Assembly: GCF_000276665.1 (NCBI RefSeq) | Contig: NW_004955502.1 | Location: 1,735,045-1,799,044, forward strand | Origin: Chinchilla lanigera | Taxonomy: Eukaryota; Chordata; Mammalia; Rodentia; Chinchillidae | Reading direction: 5' to 3' | DNA length: 64,000 nucleotides | Shown here: piece after piece, positions 1-13,160 of the stretch | Numbering within the stretch: position 1 is the first letter of the stretch | How the letters are laid out: each line of letters opens with the position of its first letter | Program-made: the position numbers and the translations under genes | The notes under the pieces: generated by a model | What the model saw: only the letters and a program-made list of their open reading frames with translations | What the model was told of the DNA's origin: nothing | Database searches by the model: none

Positions 1-1387
1 GGCCCTCAGCTGGATTCCTTGGTCTTAGTGTGTGGACAGATTCCCTGCACTGTTTTGTATACTGTTCTTTGGGTGACTATTACAAATAATCATATGAAGT
101 ATGTGTCCTGTATTATATTGTTCCCCTTGCAAAATAAGCTCTAAACCAACACATGGGCCTTTGGCTCCAGGCTGTGTACACAGAAGCAAATGGGAAACCT
201 GTGATTTCCAGCCTCACTGCACAAATAGGTGTTTGATTCATGTTCTTAGCTTCTCCACGCGGAAGACAAATACCCAAAGAAGAAAATTGATAAAACCACC
301 CAAAAAACTGAAGGAACGTAAAGTATACCAGAGCAAGGACGAGTTAACAAAAGAGTGATCCAGTGCAGATGACGATGTAAGAAACCTAATGATGCCAGGC
401 TGTAATCAGAAAGGGGTAGCAGATAAGGAACCAGGAGTATTAGCAAAATCTAAAAGAAACTTTTAGAATGTTTAAAATGGTGAAAAATGTAAAAGAATAA
501 ATACTATTCACAAGGGAAGAAAAGATATTTTTAGAAAAAAGGAAAAGGATACTTTATAAAGAGCCCAAATGTAAATTCTAGAAAATAAAATAATTGAAAT
601 TAAAAGCTTAATAAGATGCAGACCAGATACAACTGAGAATATTAATGTACATGAAGATGGAGTGGTGCTGATGAGCAGAATGCATAAGCATAAGATGAGG
701 AAATTGTGGTGGAAGGAGGAAGTTTCTGAATATGTCTAGCAGGAGTTCAAAGAGAAAATCAAGAAAGTGAGGCAGATGTGTGACTATAAGGATATTACAT
801 GAAAAATTTTCAAGATCAAAAACACATTAACTCCTAAAAATTACTTAAGACCTTAAAAAGGGTAATTAGGCCCATGTTTATTTTACTGTAGAACATCAAA
901 GATAATATTTTAAAGTATTTACACAGAGTAAAATATGCACAAAGAAAAAAAAATTGACAAACTCAACAGTACACCTCACCAGCAAAATGAGATAAAGTGG
1001 ATAAAGAATAATATTTTCAAGCACTCACAAAATGTATCAGTTTTCAGTTTAATACCAAATTAGACTGTGTATTTAATATCCTCTAGGCAACTCATGAACT
1101 AACTTGCTTTAATGAACTCTGTCTTCATTATGATCTCCATTTTCCTATATACATCTATTCTCCTTAGGTTTAGAGTTGCTAGTCATCTTCCCTTATGGGA
1201 CACATGGTATCCATTATCACCTTCTAAAACATTCAGGAATTGTACCATTTTTACACAGTGACAACTGGAATTTACTCCCTTGGGCATTTCCTATAAATTT
1301 TGAGAGTTTAACCCTTTCTTCTTTGTTCATTGGCCTTACAAATAGGATGTTAGCTTGGGGAGAGTATCTATTTTTATTTATACTGCT
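1..1387. other. Intronic sequence, nothing recognised
   Basis: A-rich DNA. An 85-codon frame at 101-358 shows no family resemblance and is probably chance. Confidence 0.6.
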
Positions 1388-1720
1388 CTAAGAAAACTCC
1401 ACAGACTGCATAATTAACCAAGAAAAGTAAGTTATTTTCTCACAGTTCTGGAGACTAGAAGATGCAAGGTCAGAACTCTGGCAGAGCTGATGTTGGTGAG
1501 GGACTCTCTGTGCTTCCCCAGTGGGGTCTTGTTGCTGAGCCCTTCAGAGAAACAAAGGATGGAACTCTTAGGATGCAGGAGAAGACCCACTCCTTCCACA
1601 AGGAGTTCTAACCTTTCATAAGATCTCTCATGACAATCACCTTTCCAAGGCCTTGCCTTTTAATAATATTATACTGGTGTTTAAAGTTCAACATATTAGT
1701 TTTGAGGAGAATAATCAGAC
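1388..1720 (-). mobile_element. MaLR (MLT1/MST-like) LTR remnant, minus strand
   Basis: The + strand has the reversed-LTR signature CTCACAGTTCTGGAGACTAGA followed by AAGGTCAGAACT... and CACTCCTTCCACAAGG, and further on CTCTCATGACAATCACCTTT. Diverged; the subfamily cannot be assigned. Confidence 0.6.
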
Positions 1721-2479
1721 CAAATCAGGAGCAAAGAGGGAAGTTTAAAATGTAGTTCTTTTATTTAATGAATAAGGAAACTTAAGAAACCCAGGAGTGA
1801 TATATTTAAGTTCACAATAGCTTCATCCAACAATTTTAAAGGTATTGTGTATCTGTCTACAATATATTTAATTTTCCTCTGCTGAACACATATTAAAGGT
1901 CAATTACATTGGCTTTAGCGTGTTACTTTTGTGCTTGTCATGGAGTCTGGATTTGCAGTTGTTTTTTTTTTTTATTTCGTAATAATATTCAGGAACTTGA
2001 TAGAACCAGCAAGTCTTTGTAAATTACCCATTTTGAGTAAGTGGTTTTTTTGTCTCTGTGATCCATTTCAAATGTCTAGAGTCTTCCTTTTATGTCAGGA
2101 TATTTTTCCCATTTCTTAATAAGCAATGTGAATGACTGACATGAGTCATAGTAATTCAGATATGCAAATGGTAGAAAAAGATTTTTAGGAAGACATATAA
2201 TATTGTTATTAAGTTAAATAAATGGTAGAAATTAGTTACTGGAATAAAATGTTACCTAATAGAAAGACGTACAAGTAGAAAAATGGATGTTCAATTTTAT
2301 TTGGACCTACACCACAAATTCAAAGATAACTATGAAAAAACAATATAGATACTTTGATGTTACAGTGCAGCTATCAGTAAAAATAGTTTTTCTGTCAAAA
2401 TTATTTTTATTATAATTACTTGAAATAGATTCTGCAGCCATCTGATTCAGGTGGAATATGGTGTCAGTTGCGTACCATC
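1721..2479. other. Intronic sequence, nothing recognised
   Basis: AT-rich, no exon, RNA gene or clear repeat seen. Confidence 0.6.
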
Positions 2480-2825
2480 TTAGTTTGGTTGTATACCAAA
2501 GTATTATATGTTCTACAGTTTAACGTTACTTCTCATGGTTCTAAAGGCTCACTATGAACTGTCAGGCTGTCATATTGGTTGCATTGTTTGTGAAGGCCCT
2601 TTTCTCACTTACGTCCACGTGGGGCCTTTCCTTGTTACAGAAAGGCAAACAGAAAGAGATACGTGTTTCTCATTGGCCAACAAGGAAGTTAGTTCTTTCA
2701 CTGGGGCTCTACTCTGTGATATCCTCTCAATTTAATCACCTCACAGAGGCCCTCCAAACACCAGCACATTATGATTACCCTTTGACATGAATCTTTGGGG
2801 GGAGGACACAAACTTTCACTCTACA
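2480..2825 (-). mobile_element. MaLR (MLT1/MST-like) LTR remnant, minus strand
   Basis: TTTAATCACCTCACAGAGGC, then ATGAATCTTTGGGGGGAGGA and CACAAACTTTCACTCTACAG match the reversed start of MST/MLT1 LTRs. The left boundary is approximate. Confidence 0.55.
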
Positions 2826-5800
2826 GAAGTCACATTTCTTTAACATTAAAAGCTTAGATTTAGCGTTAAAATTTTTTTATCTAAAATGGCAGACACAGTT
2901 GAATTACAACAGCTCTGTAAGGCATTTAAACAATATATATCACTTGTGATTTGCACCATTCTATAAAACCTTGCTTTGCAAGGAAAGCTAACCAATCATT
3001 TTTCTGGACTATTATGAAAATAAGTAGGTCCCAGAACTTTCAGAACAATGAAAACATTTTTCTGATATAATAATATAATGTTATTATATTTATAACATTG
3101 ACCACTTTATTTGGTATTTCTGCAAAACTATAGCAACTATAATAAAACATTACCCTTTCCTAACCTGTAATTTAATGGTTGATGGTAAAGTCATTACACA
3201 TTCAAACGCAGAGCTGGCATAAATTTTCTAATAAAATGATGAACTCTCGAGTTCCATTCCTAATTCTCTTGGACTGTTTGCTTTATGACTTTCACTTCCA
3301 CATGTCCTCCCACTGTGTTTTCTGATGATGTTGCTAACCAAACAGAGGAAACCACCATATTCAGCTTTCCCATAGGACGGCGATGCACCTCCTTGCCTAA
3401 TGGTGACCTTTACCAGCCATCTGTAGAGGAAAGAAATTTACTTGTAATAGACTCATAGTTTTTATGTAATGTTAAAATATGGTATTTTGCAATAAATAAT
3501 ACTGTTTATTCTCAAATTTAATTACAGAAAAAGCTACCCATATTCTTTGAAAAATGATAATGATAGAGAAGGAAATCAGAGGGCAAATAAATTTATGGTC
3601 CAGCAACCTTAGTTTTGTAATCCTTCCAAAGCATGTTAACTCTAGCATTCAGTCATAAATGTAGTTTAGATCATAAATTGTCTTTGCTTTTAAAACATTT
3701 ATTAGAAATTGCAAGCATGATAAAATTTAAGAAAATCTACACACTCTGAAAGATTAATTGTTCTGTCTACAAAATGTAGTGTCTTCTTACAACCTTCCAT
3801 ATAATCTCAACCTACTAAAAGAGTATTTGTATTTGTATCATTTTAAAATATGCTGAAAAGTATAATGAATAGAATCACATTAAATAAAATGAACAAAGAA
3901 ATGGTAAGACATTTGATAGTTGTGAATAACAATATGAATAATTTAAACTGCTCATACTTCAACACAATGAGAATTATACAAATAACAGACTCATATTTCC
4001 TGTTCACTAATCTGTTTTCCTGAAATGATTTTATAATCCTATCTTGAAAATAATGTTTTTCCCTCTAAGGACTAGAGGTTTGTAAATAAGGAGGAGGAAA
4101 AAGCAATGATTGCCTCTTGAATTCATTCAGCTTTGCTTAGTAGTTTACGCTAAATAACTTTTGGGAACCACAATTACTAAGAAAGTACAAAATTGAATAT
4201 AGAAGTGAAAGAAAATTGCAGTGCTATATACTGTTTGAATAGGCAATCACAATATGAATTGATTACAATCACATTGTTTTCTGTAAGACAAACTTGCATT
4301 TGTCTTGTGGCAGTTTCTAGCTTTTTATATAACGAGGTAAATACAGGATATGATTTGTTCACCAATGCAAGCAGAGTAGCACCTGGCTGGTATTCCCTCC
4401 AACAGCAGAAAGATTCCTTCTGTGTAGAAAAAGCTTTCAAAGTGGGGCAGAGGTCAGTGGTGAGAGGTCAGTGCATCAGCCTCTACATCTGCAAAACAAA
4501 CTCCTGTAATTATTTGCCCTTGCTGCCTATTTTTCTAATAGACACAGATCTATAGTTTTATAACTGTACAGTTTTATAACTGTATGACTGCTACAGTTTT
4601 ATAATTCATTGAAAAACATCATCTAATAAAATTTAAAATAAATGTCTTATCCTTTGAGTTGCTCATTTCTGTTCATCAGATGTGCATTATACAGTACTGG
4701 CATGACTATGTACTTTCATCCATTGATTGTGAATTGAATCAGCTTGTGCTTGCTCAGCTGCACGTAATACATAATGGATTACGACTGTGATCATGGCATT
4801 TCCTTAAGCTACCAAATTGTTACAACTGAGCCTACAAATAATATGCTCCCTGTGTAACTGTAAACATGCATTTAATTTTAGTGTCAGTTTCCTTGTTCTG
4901 AAAATGTCAATAATACTACAGCTTAATTTACGGTTATGTGAAGATTGGATATATAAAACGTGCAAAATAAAATACATACTACATAGTAAGTAAGTACTCA
5001 GTAAATGTTTCATACAAAACTGTTCATTAGAAATTTTGTTGTACCACAAAACTGTACTTTTCTTGATAAAAAGATTAAACCTTTATCTTCTTGACCAGAA
5101 CAGATCCTGTCATTACTGGCAATAGTTCATAGTATGTGCTCTATATATTTTTATAATGTATACATTTATGATGTATAGATGCCTGGTGAGCTACTAATTC
5201 TTAATACCGTTATGACCATAATTCTGAATCTTTTTCCTTTCAAAAAGTGTATATTAAATATTTAACAGTCTATATTGCATAATGTAGTCATTATTAACTA
5301 TTGACTTTGCAAACCTCAGCACACAATACATTGCCTGTGAAATACAGCAGCATTTAAGAGTTCTGGCTTTTGCTGGAATCTTAGTGATCATTCTAACAAC
5401 TAATTTTGCAAGGATTAAATTCCAACACAAGACTACATGTTGTTTGAAGCACCACATTACAAAAAAATGCTCATTAAAGTGAACAAATTAAATGGCTTAA
5501 CCCAAGTATTAACAGTTTAAGCCAAGCCCATATGGTGCCTTTGGTTTTAATCAATTCATCCTGTTCCAGTCTCATCACCCTACCCAGTAATCAACATGGG
5601 CTAGGGAGAATGTTTTCTTTCTAGATAGATGGGCGAAAAAATGTGTGGCTATTTAATATAAAAAAGGAAGCTCCCTTTATTTGGATTTGTTTCCAGATGC
5701 TTGATTTGTTTAGGTGCCATCGTACTCGACCACAAAATCAGGTTATTAAAATAGCTTAGCAGCTACTCTGATTTCACATGGGCCTCCCTCCTGCCTACAG

Positions 5801-6499
5801 CCTGATCTCAGCCCAGAAGCCCTGGTGGCCCTTTGAAAGCACACATCATTGCATATTACTTTTTGTTCAAGACTTCCCAACAGATCTTGCTTCAAGAGGG
5901 TGAAGATGCTGACCCCACCCCGCTTGCTGAGCGAGGCACTGTATTCCTGTCACACAGCTTCTCCCGGCTGTCTGCTCTTCCCCTTCAACACCTTGCCCCA
6001 TGCACCCACAGAACACAGAGCCCCAGTAATCTCAGGAGGACTCTCCTGAGTCCCTCTGACCCTCGGGGAAGATCACTGTCAGCTTCTCCAGCCTTTCCCT
6101 GCTTCCTTTCATCATCTGATTCTTTATTTACTGTTTTTCTTGTTTCCTGTCACTCTCTCCCATTAAAATTTTAGCTCAAATGAGACCAAAATGTTCGTTA
6201 GTTTGTTTCATCCCTGGATCCCCTCACTGATGCATCATATGTGCTCAGTAAACACAGAATCACTTATTAAATCAGTCAATAAAAAACAAGTTATGCTTAA
6301 TTTTTCTCAGCAAAGTTATGTAATTTTCATTGTACAAGTCTTCCACGAGTTTTGTCAGATTATTTCTATTTTATGATTTTTATAATATTGGTATATATTT
6401 CTGTAATTTCAATTACTGAATATTCATTGCTGGTACATAAAAATAATTCATTTCTGTATGCATATTTGAACATAATATCATTGATAAAGTCATTCATTA
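2826..6499. other. Intronic sequence, mostly unrecognised
   Basis: AT-rich with one small tandem repeat. A GC-richer patch at 5760-6130 carries a 113-codon frame without family resemblance, a low-complexity Ser/Pro/Leu composition and no splice-site support. Confidence 0.55.
4552..4606 (+). repeat. Imperfect tandem repeat, about 18-27 bp period
   Basis: AGTTTTATAACTGTA occurs at about 4553 and 4570, and AGTTTTATAATTCA at about 4595. A short local slippage repeat. Confidence 0.7.
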
Positions 6500-7460
6500 A
6501 TAAGTTCTATTAACTCTTTAGTAGATTCCATTAGATTCTTGCATAAATTAATAGTTATCTACCAATAAAAGAAGTTTAATTTCTTTTCCTTTCCCAGTTT
6601 AAACATATTTTATTCTTTTATTTTTTATCAGCCCAAACCTCCAATGCAATACTGAACTGAAGTGACAACTGAAGACTTCCCTGACTTTAGGGGAAAGAAT
6701 TTAAGTCTTTTACGCTAATGTAATATTAGTTGCAGATTTTTCATTGACTAAGCAAATGTTCTTCTATATCTATTTTGATGAGTTGTTATTCTTCTTTTTC
6801 TTTTTTTAATTTCGGTCAAGATGTTAGATTTTGTCAAATGCTTTTGAAGAAGATATTACATGGTTTTTCTTTTTAATTTGTTTTATGATAACTTTTTTAT
6901 AATTTAAAAAACCTCTCCTTTTTAGGAAAAGGCCATTTTCTCCTGTAACTTGAGCTGAGAAATAATCTATTCTCTTCAGTTTTCTAAAAGAGTTTGTAGA
7001 TAGTAATATTTCTTCTTAATTTCACCACTTAAGAGGTCTAAGCTCATTTATTTTACTTTGCAGAAAGGTTTTAATAAAAAAGTGATAAATTTGATATACT
7101 TTATGTAGTATTATTTTATCCATTGTTTATATATTCTTCAATAAATTTTGAGTTTGTCAGATAGCCTGTTTATTTCATCTAATTATTTTAATTTATTGGC
7201 ACAAAGTTGGTCATAATATTGATGTGTGCGATTTTAATATGCAGAAACTATAACGATATTATCTCACATTTCTGATACTAGAAATTTGTGTCTTCTGTTA
7301 ATTTTTCCAATTCTTATTTATCACTGATGATCATTTTGTATTGTTTCTGTTGCTATACTTTCCCATTTATTAATTTTTTTTTGCTATTTTGTCTAATCTA
7401 TTTTAATCTTTTTTTTGTATTTTTCTTCTTACACAATGTGATTTTTGTCACTAGAAATTC
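6500..7460 (-). mobile_element. Ancient L1 ORF2 fragment, minus strand
   Basis: A T-rich stretch with patterns of antisense L1 reverse-transcriptase-domain sequence, e.g. TTTTTCATTGACTAAGCAAA, AGATTTTGTCAAATGC and TTTAATTTATTGGCACAAAG. No open frame remains. Assignment rests on general resemblance. Confidence 0.5.
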
Positions 7461-7479
7461 ACTTTAGGCCTTTCCTGCC

Positions 7480-7745
7480 TATATATGCATGACTGCTTCA
7501 TTATATGGAATATAGTTTATAAAAACTGCTGTAATTGCTTGACAGCAATCTTAGTCACTTTTTCCTTGGGGTAGGATATGATGCTTTTGGCCATGCCCCT
7601 AGTGACCCATGTCTTCCAGTCAGGCTCACTGACTCAGGCTCAGTGGACCAGGCATGCACCCATGATCCAATCACCTCCCAAAAACCCCACCTCTGAGATC
7701 AAAACGCTTTGGGGGACACCTGGATATAGACCATAGCAACAGCTA
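7480..7745 (-). mobile_element. MaLR (MST/MLT1-like) LTR remnant, minus strand
   Basis: CCAATCACCTCCCAAAAACC followed by CCACCTCTGAGATC and TTTGGGGGACACCTGGATAT is the reversed 5' part of this LTR class. It directly precedes the (GT)n run and the B1 copy. Confidence 0.55.
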
Positions 7746-7786
7746 ATTTTAACGTTTGTGCTGTTCTTGGTTAGTTTCAATTCCCT

Positions 7787-7787
<1 letters not shown>

Positions 7788-7824
<37 letters not shown>
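7788..7824 (+). repeat. (GT)n microsatellite
   Basis: About 18 uninterrupted GT units following CCCTGA. Confidence 0.97.
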
Positions 7825-7827
<3 letters not shown>

Positions 7828-7877
7828 TGATAGTCCTGGGGAGAAAGCCCTTGGCCTGTGCAGTGAGCTGTATGCTT

Positions 7878-8000
7878 AACTCTTTGAGAAAGGGTCTTGC
7901 TAAGTTACGGTGTTGCCCAGGCTAGGCTTGAACTAGCCATCCTCTGCTTTAGCCTCTCAGTGTGGGGGTTGCAAGCATGTGCTGCCACACCTGGTTTGTG
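7878..8000 (-). mobile_element. B1/Alu-like SINE, minus strand, diverged
   Basis: The + strand reads TTTGAGAAAGGGTCTTGCTA, GTTGCCCAGGCTAGGCTTGA, CCTCTGCTTTAGCCTC and GCATGTGCTGCCACACCTGG, the reverse complement of a 7SL-derived B1 monomer. It is about 20% diverged by eye. Confidence 0.8.
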
Positions 8001-8204
8001 ATTTTTCTTCTCCCTGCCAATCATATCTGTTTCTTTGCTTTACTACTACTTTAGCATTGATTGTCACACATTATGAAACTTATCTAAGTCATCTAAGTCC
8101 TAAACATTTTTAAATTCCTGTTATTTTTTTAAACTTTATTTAAGAATGCCATTAAATTACTTGTAAACTAATCCTCTTGGGCCTTGCTTTTTAAGATTTG
8201 TTAG

Positions 8205-8990
8205 ACACAACCAGATAGCTGTTTAAATAGGACACAGAAAGTTCTGAGAATTCTGTCCAGCATGCATGATGTTCAGCATCACTGGTCATTGGAGAAATGC
8301 AAATTAAAACAATGCTGAGATTCCATCTCACCCCAGAAAGAATGACTGTCATCAAAAAGTTGTGGTGAAAAAGGAACCCTTCTCCACTGCTGCTGGGAGT
8401 GTGCACTGGTATAACCACTGTGTAAATCAGCGTGGAGATTCTCAGAAAACTAAGATTGGAGGTCTCATTCAATCCAGCTATTCCCCTTCTGGGTATTTTT
8501 TCAACAGACCTGAACATATCATACCACAATAACATATGTTCACCCATGTTTATAGAAATGCAATTTGTCATAGCTAAATCTTGGAAACAATCCAAATGCC
8601 TATCAACTGAAGAATGAATAAAAAACTGTGGTATTTTTATACAATGAAGTATTACTCAGGTATAAAAAAGATAAGATTAAGACTTTTATGGGTAAATGGA
8701 TACAATTGTAAACCATACTCACAAGTGAAATAAGTTAGACCTGCATATGAAAACATCATATTGTCTCCCTAGTGTTAGAACCTGAAAGAGTAAATAAAAT
8801 CCAAAAGGTACAATAGGTACTGTGAATGGGAAAGAAACTGCTCAAAGGGAAGTAACAACTGGGATGAGGCAAAGGAGAAAAGAAAGAAAGAAGGGAGGAA
8901 GGGAAAAAATATATATGTAGATACATAAGATAGCTGGGATAATTGTACTCCTTAATTCTACTGGTCTGTTGAAAGGAACAGTTAATACTT
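8205..8990 (+). mobile_element. L1 3' end (ORF2 C terminus plus 3'UTR), plus strand
   Basis: CATTGGAGAAATGCAAATTA, AAAAGTTGTGGTGAAAAAGG, ATTCCCCTTCTGGGTATTTT and GCCTATCAACTGAAGAATGA are the well-known order of the L1 ORF2 C-terminal region; a purine-rich 3'UTR follows. 5'-truncated and full of stops. Confidence 0.88.
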
Positions 8991-9060
8991 AATTTTTTTT
9001 CATCTCTTTAATTTTGTTTTTGAGCAATTTTTAATTAAATTTTTAATTAAATTTTGTTTT

Positions 9061-9180
9061 TGGTAGCTACCACTGCTTTTTTCCGGGTTCCTGTCAAAAT
9101 GCTTATGTGTGGTAATCTGAACTGCTGATCTGAAGAAAACAATATGCAATATAACAACCATTATTGAATTCCTATTGTAT
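9061..9180. repeat. Out-of-order L1 snippet plus copy of an unnamed repeat
   Basis: 9063-9100 (TAGCTACCACTGCTTTTTTC) repeats the antisense L1 stretch found again near 10057-10090. It is followed at about 9105-9170 by GGTAATCTGA ... CAATATGCAATATAACAACC, which resembles the reverse complement of 59754-59815. It sits at the junction of the two oppositely oriented L1 pieces. Confidence 0.55.
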
Positions 9181-11950
9181 TGCTTCTGATGTTTTTAATT
9201 ATTTTTAATTCTCTTTAAATTAAAAAAATTCTTTGTATTGATTTCATAGCCTCCATTACATTAATTTCTGCTCTAATCTTTATAATTTCCTCCCATTTTT
9301 AAGCATTGGGCTTGACTCACTTCTTTTTCCAAAAGCTTGAGGCACATTGTTTATTTATGCTTGTTCTGTTCTCCTGATGTGATAATTCAACACTATAAAT
9401 TTCCCTGTGAGGTCTGCTTTCATTGCATCCCACAAGTTCTGGTAAGTTGTATTTTCATTTTTGTTTGATTGTAGACATTTTTTAATTTCTTCTGTAATTT
9501 CATCCATGACCCATTGGTTGTTCAGGAGGTTGTTATTTAGTTTCCAAGTGTTTGTGGAGTTTTTGCTATTTTTTTGTCAATAATTTTCAATTTCATTACA
9601 CCATGGTCAGATAATATTCATGGAGTAACTTCAATTCTTTTGCATTTACTTAAAGATGTTCTATCAGCTAGTATATGGTCTATTTTAGAGGACATCCCAT
9701 GTGCAGCTGAGAAAAATGTTTTTGTTGGGTGGAACACTCTGTAAAAGTCTACCAAGTCTATTTGTTCACAAGTTTTTTTCAATTCTGTTATTTATTTGCT
9801 GATACCTTGTCTAGTTGATCTATTGCTTTGTGACATGGGGTATCAAGGTCCCCTGTTACAGTTCTGTTGTTGCTTTTTTGATTTTTCATATCTACTAATA
9901 TTTGTCTTATATAGTTGTGTGTTTCCATATTTGGTGCATATATATTTTTGATGGTTATCTCTTCCTCTTGAAGTTTTCCCCTAACAAAATATGCTGACCT
10001 TCTTTATCTCTTTTCAACATTCTTGGTTTAAAGTTCACAATATCTGCAAATGGTATAGCTACCACTGCTTTTTTCTGCATTCCTGTCAAATGGAGTATTG
10101 TTTTCCAGCCTTTGTCTTTCAGTCTGTGAGTTTCCTTTTGTGTTAAATTTGTTTCTTATGTACAGAATATTGTTGGTTTTTTTTCTTGACCCACTCCATG
10201 AGTCTGTTTCTGTTGATTGGTGAATTGAAGACATTTAACTTAATAGTTATAACTGATATGTATTAGTTTATCTATGTAATGTTATTTTCCTACTGATGGT
10301 TCTCTACTTTTCCCCTATGTTTAATTGCTTGCCCTATTTGATGGTTTCTTTCTGTGGTTGTTCTTGGAATTGTGATCATTTTTGTCTCTGTCTAGAATAC
10401 CTTTTAGTACACTTTGCGAGGTTAATTTGGTAGTCATGAATTTTTTCACTTGTTCTTTATCATGGAAGTATCTTATTTCTCCATTAATTTTAAAATATAG
10501 TTTTTCAGTGTACAACAATCTTGGTTGGAAATTGTTTTCTTTCAGGACTTCAAATACCTCCCTCCAAGCTCTTCATTATTTGATGGTTTGTGTTGAAAAC
10601 TCTGCCATGATTTTGATGGACTTTATAGGTGATCTATTTCTTTTCTCTAACATCTTTAAAATGTCTGTTGTGCTGAATTTCTGGGATCTTATTTATTATA
10701 TGTGTGTGTAGATTTATTTATTTATTTATTTATTTTGTAGATTTATTTTTGCTGTGGCTAATTGGAGTTCAATGTACCTTATTTGTCTGTATGTCAGATT
10801 CTTTTCCCATGCTTGGAAAATTTTCTGCTATTACTTCTGCAAATAGTTTTTTATGTCATTGGTGTTGACTACTGCTTTTTTTTATTGACACCAATTATTC
10901 TTATGTTCTTTTTATTTGCATCATTTTGCAGTTGTTAAATTGTGATTTCCCAGTTTGTTGTGATTTTTAAGAGATCTTTCCTTTTTTGGTTACTAGCTAC
11001 AATACTGTCTTCAGAGTCCGAAAGTCTATCTTCAGCTTTGTTTAAGTGGTTTTGCCATCTTTCAATGGAACTTTTAATTTCATGGATATGTCTTTGAATG
11101 GTTTCATGCATTCTAAATCTTTCCTGTATTGTTCATTTAAGGTGTCCATCATTTTCCTCTGCTCCTCCATTATTTCATCTACGCCTTCTTCAGATATGCT
11201 AAGCAATTCTTTCATTATAGTGGTCATTTCTTTTTTTACCTCAGAGATTATTTCTGATCTGATTTCCTCAATAGGCTAATGGACTTGTTTCTTTACTTCA
11301 GTTGGTATCATTTTAGAAATTTCAAGTGTATGACTGCCAATTTCTTCTATGTCAGTGTCTGTGGATCTGGTTCTAGGTGGGCTGGAGGTCTGAAATTGCA
11401 TTTTGCTCCTTTATTTTGACTTTTTTTTATTTAAATAACTTTTACTTTGTTCTATATGATGATCCTTGTGGATCCTTGTGCATTTTGGTAGTAGGTAACT
11501 ATATCACTTATATTGAAGCCTCTCTCAGAAAAGTCTATACATCAGAGATCTCTTTTGTGTGTAGAAGATTTTTGCTTAGTATCCCAAGATCATCCCCTCC
11601 CAATTTATTGAGACTGGGACATTGATTTCTGTTTGGCTCAGTCCCCAATCTTTTGGTGTATGGCTATGGTGAGGTTATTACCCCACAGTTTCCAAATATT
11701 CTTACACAAGGGAGAACAACTGATTACAATAGGTACTACATCCTAGCTGTAGTGGTACAATTAGCAGTAATGGCAGCATGAAGCACAACAATGAAACTGA
11801 CAAACTGTGGTAACTATTAATTTTGTACTTTAGACCATAGGAGCAAAGTCTACATTTATATAATAAAACATAATAAATTAGGCATTTCTATGCAAAGTAT
11901 TTCCCTATGTTAGAGAGGATTTACCCTGAGTTCCTCTGGATGAGTCTGTT
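9180..11950 (-). mobile_element. L1 5' half (5'UTR, ORF1, start of ORF2), minus strand
   Basis: Read on the minus strand: a 5'UTR-like region about 11950-11400, ORF1 remnants including a Lys/Glu-rich coiled-coil-like frame at 11042-11227 (ISEEGVDEIMEEQRKMMDTL), then the ORF2 endonuclease and early RT region down to 9180 (antisense CATTGCATCCCACAAGTTCT and GACCCATTGGTTGTTCAGGA). The 3' half of ORF2 is absent. No intact ORF remains. Its 5'UTR aligns to that of the 54.9-62.6 kb L1. Confidence 0.85.
10711..10735 (+). repeat. (ATTT)n microsatellite
   Basis: Five to six ATTT units within the minus-strand L1 5' half. Confidence 0.85.
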
Positions 11951-12774
11951 GCCATGTCCCAGGCACTTCCTACACTGGCTGCTTGTGTTGAAGTGTAGAG
12001 GAATGGGCCAGGCACCAGGGTTCCCTTGAACAGATGCTTCTGTGAAGGCAGAGGGGCAATGGGCAGGGGCTGCTTACTTTTTTTAAAGTGGAAAGATTTC
12101 TACCTATTTGTAAAATGTCAGTCTCACATTACTTGGTATAGCCATACTTTACAGTTTAAGAATTTTTTATAAAAATGTAATAATTTTAAAATCTCAGGAC
12201 TCTTTCCAGCCAGAGAACAACTGACTTATGAAAATATTTACCTATGTATTGAAAGTCACTACAGTTGTTTTAATGGGTAAGTAATGAAACTCAGGATATT
12301 AATAGAATATACTCTTTATTTGAAGTTTGAACAGAAACAATTTAGTAAATTAATGGAACAAGAGCACTTGTTGACCAGTACAATTTAACACTTAGTTTGA
12401 AAATAAGCACTAGAAAAGATAAGTGCATTAAAAATACTTTGATATCATCTATAACAGCAACATGTGTTGTTCACTGCCTTTTAAATATCAATAACATATT
12501 TAATCAATGACTGATACTTAACTAATGAACTTGTATTTTATATTTTCCTTGTGTATGTCTCCTCTAAATACTAAAAGTTTACTTTGAGTATTTTACAAAA
12601 TGTTCTACCTTTTCATTTTTTATTAAAAAAATCTGATTTTGAAATGGTTACTGTTCTTGCCTTATTCCTTGAGTATGTAGTTTCACAGACATTGCCATTT
12701 CATTACTTTTTTTCTTCATGAAGTAATTTACAGAAGTCTCCATAAAGAAAGATAAATTTGAAGCATTCGTAGGA
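11951..12774. other. Intronic sequence between L1 pieces
   Basis: A GC-richer 100 bp at 11940-12075 may still belong to the L1 5' end; the rest is AT-rich and unrecognised. Confidence 0.5.
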
Positions 12775-13160
12775 AAAGGGATGCAATTTAAGAGCTTAAT
12801 GTTAAGTGAAGTAAGTCAAACACATGAGCTTATTACATTGTTTCTCTTACATGACCATCAATCTCTCTCTTTTTCCCTCTGTCTCTTTTTCTCTGAAATA
12901 GGAAATATGGAGATCTCTTTCAAATGGATGGGGAAACAAGAGCAAAAATGGGAGAGGAAGGAGAGGGCAAGGGATGGAAAAAAATAACTGAAGGGAAAAT
13001 TGCTGAAAATAGAACTTTTGCAAAGGAAAGGAGGGACCAATAGTTGGAAGGAGTAGGGAAGGGTGAGAGGGGTTGGGGATGAAAAAAAAGATAATGAAGA
13101 TGTGTTATGTTTATGCACCAACTCCCCATGATAAATGTAATCATTATGCAATGAAAACAC
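12775..13160 (+). mobile_element. L1 3'UTR-like fragment, plus strand
   Basis: TTAATGTTAAGTGAAGTAAG and TCAAACACATGAGC match the end of L1 ORF2; then a purine-rich 3'UTR-like stretch ends near CAATGAAAACACAG. Frames in its reverse complement rich in Ser/Pro are incidental. Confidence 0.6.

Noticed and set aside
4193..4555. 120-codon plus-strand frame
   Set aside because: No family resemblance and no exon signals; a similar-length frame exists on the other strand.
5833..6174. 113-codon plus-strand frame, Ser/Leu/Pro-rich
   Set aside because: No family resemblance, no codon or splice evidence; chance frame in a GC-richer patch.
8191..8595. 134-codon minus-strand frame
   Set aside because: It is the antisense of a plus-strand L1 ORF2 C-terminal region.
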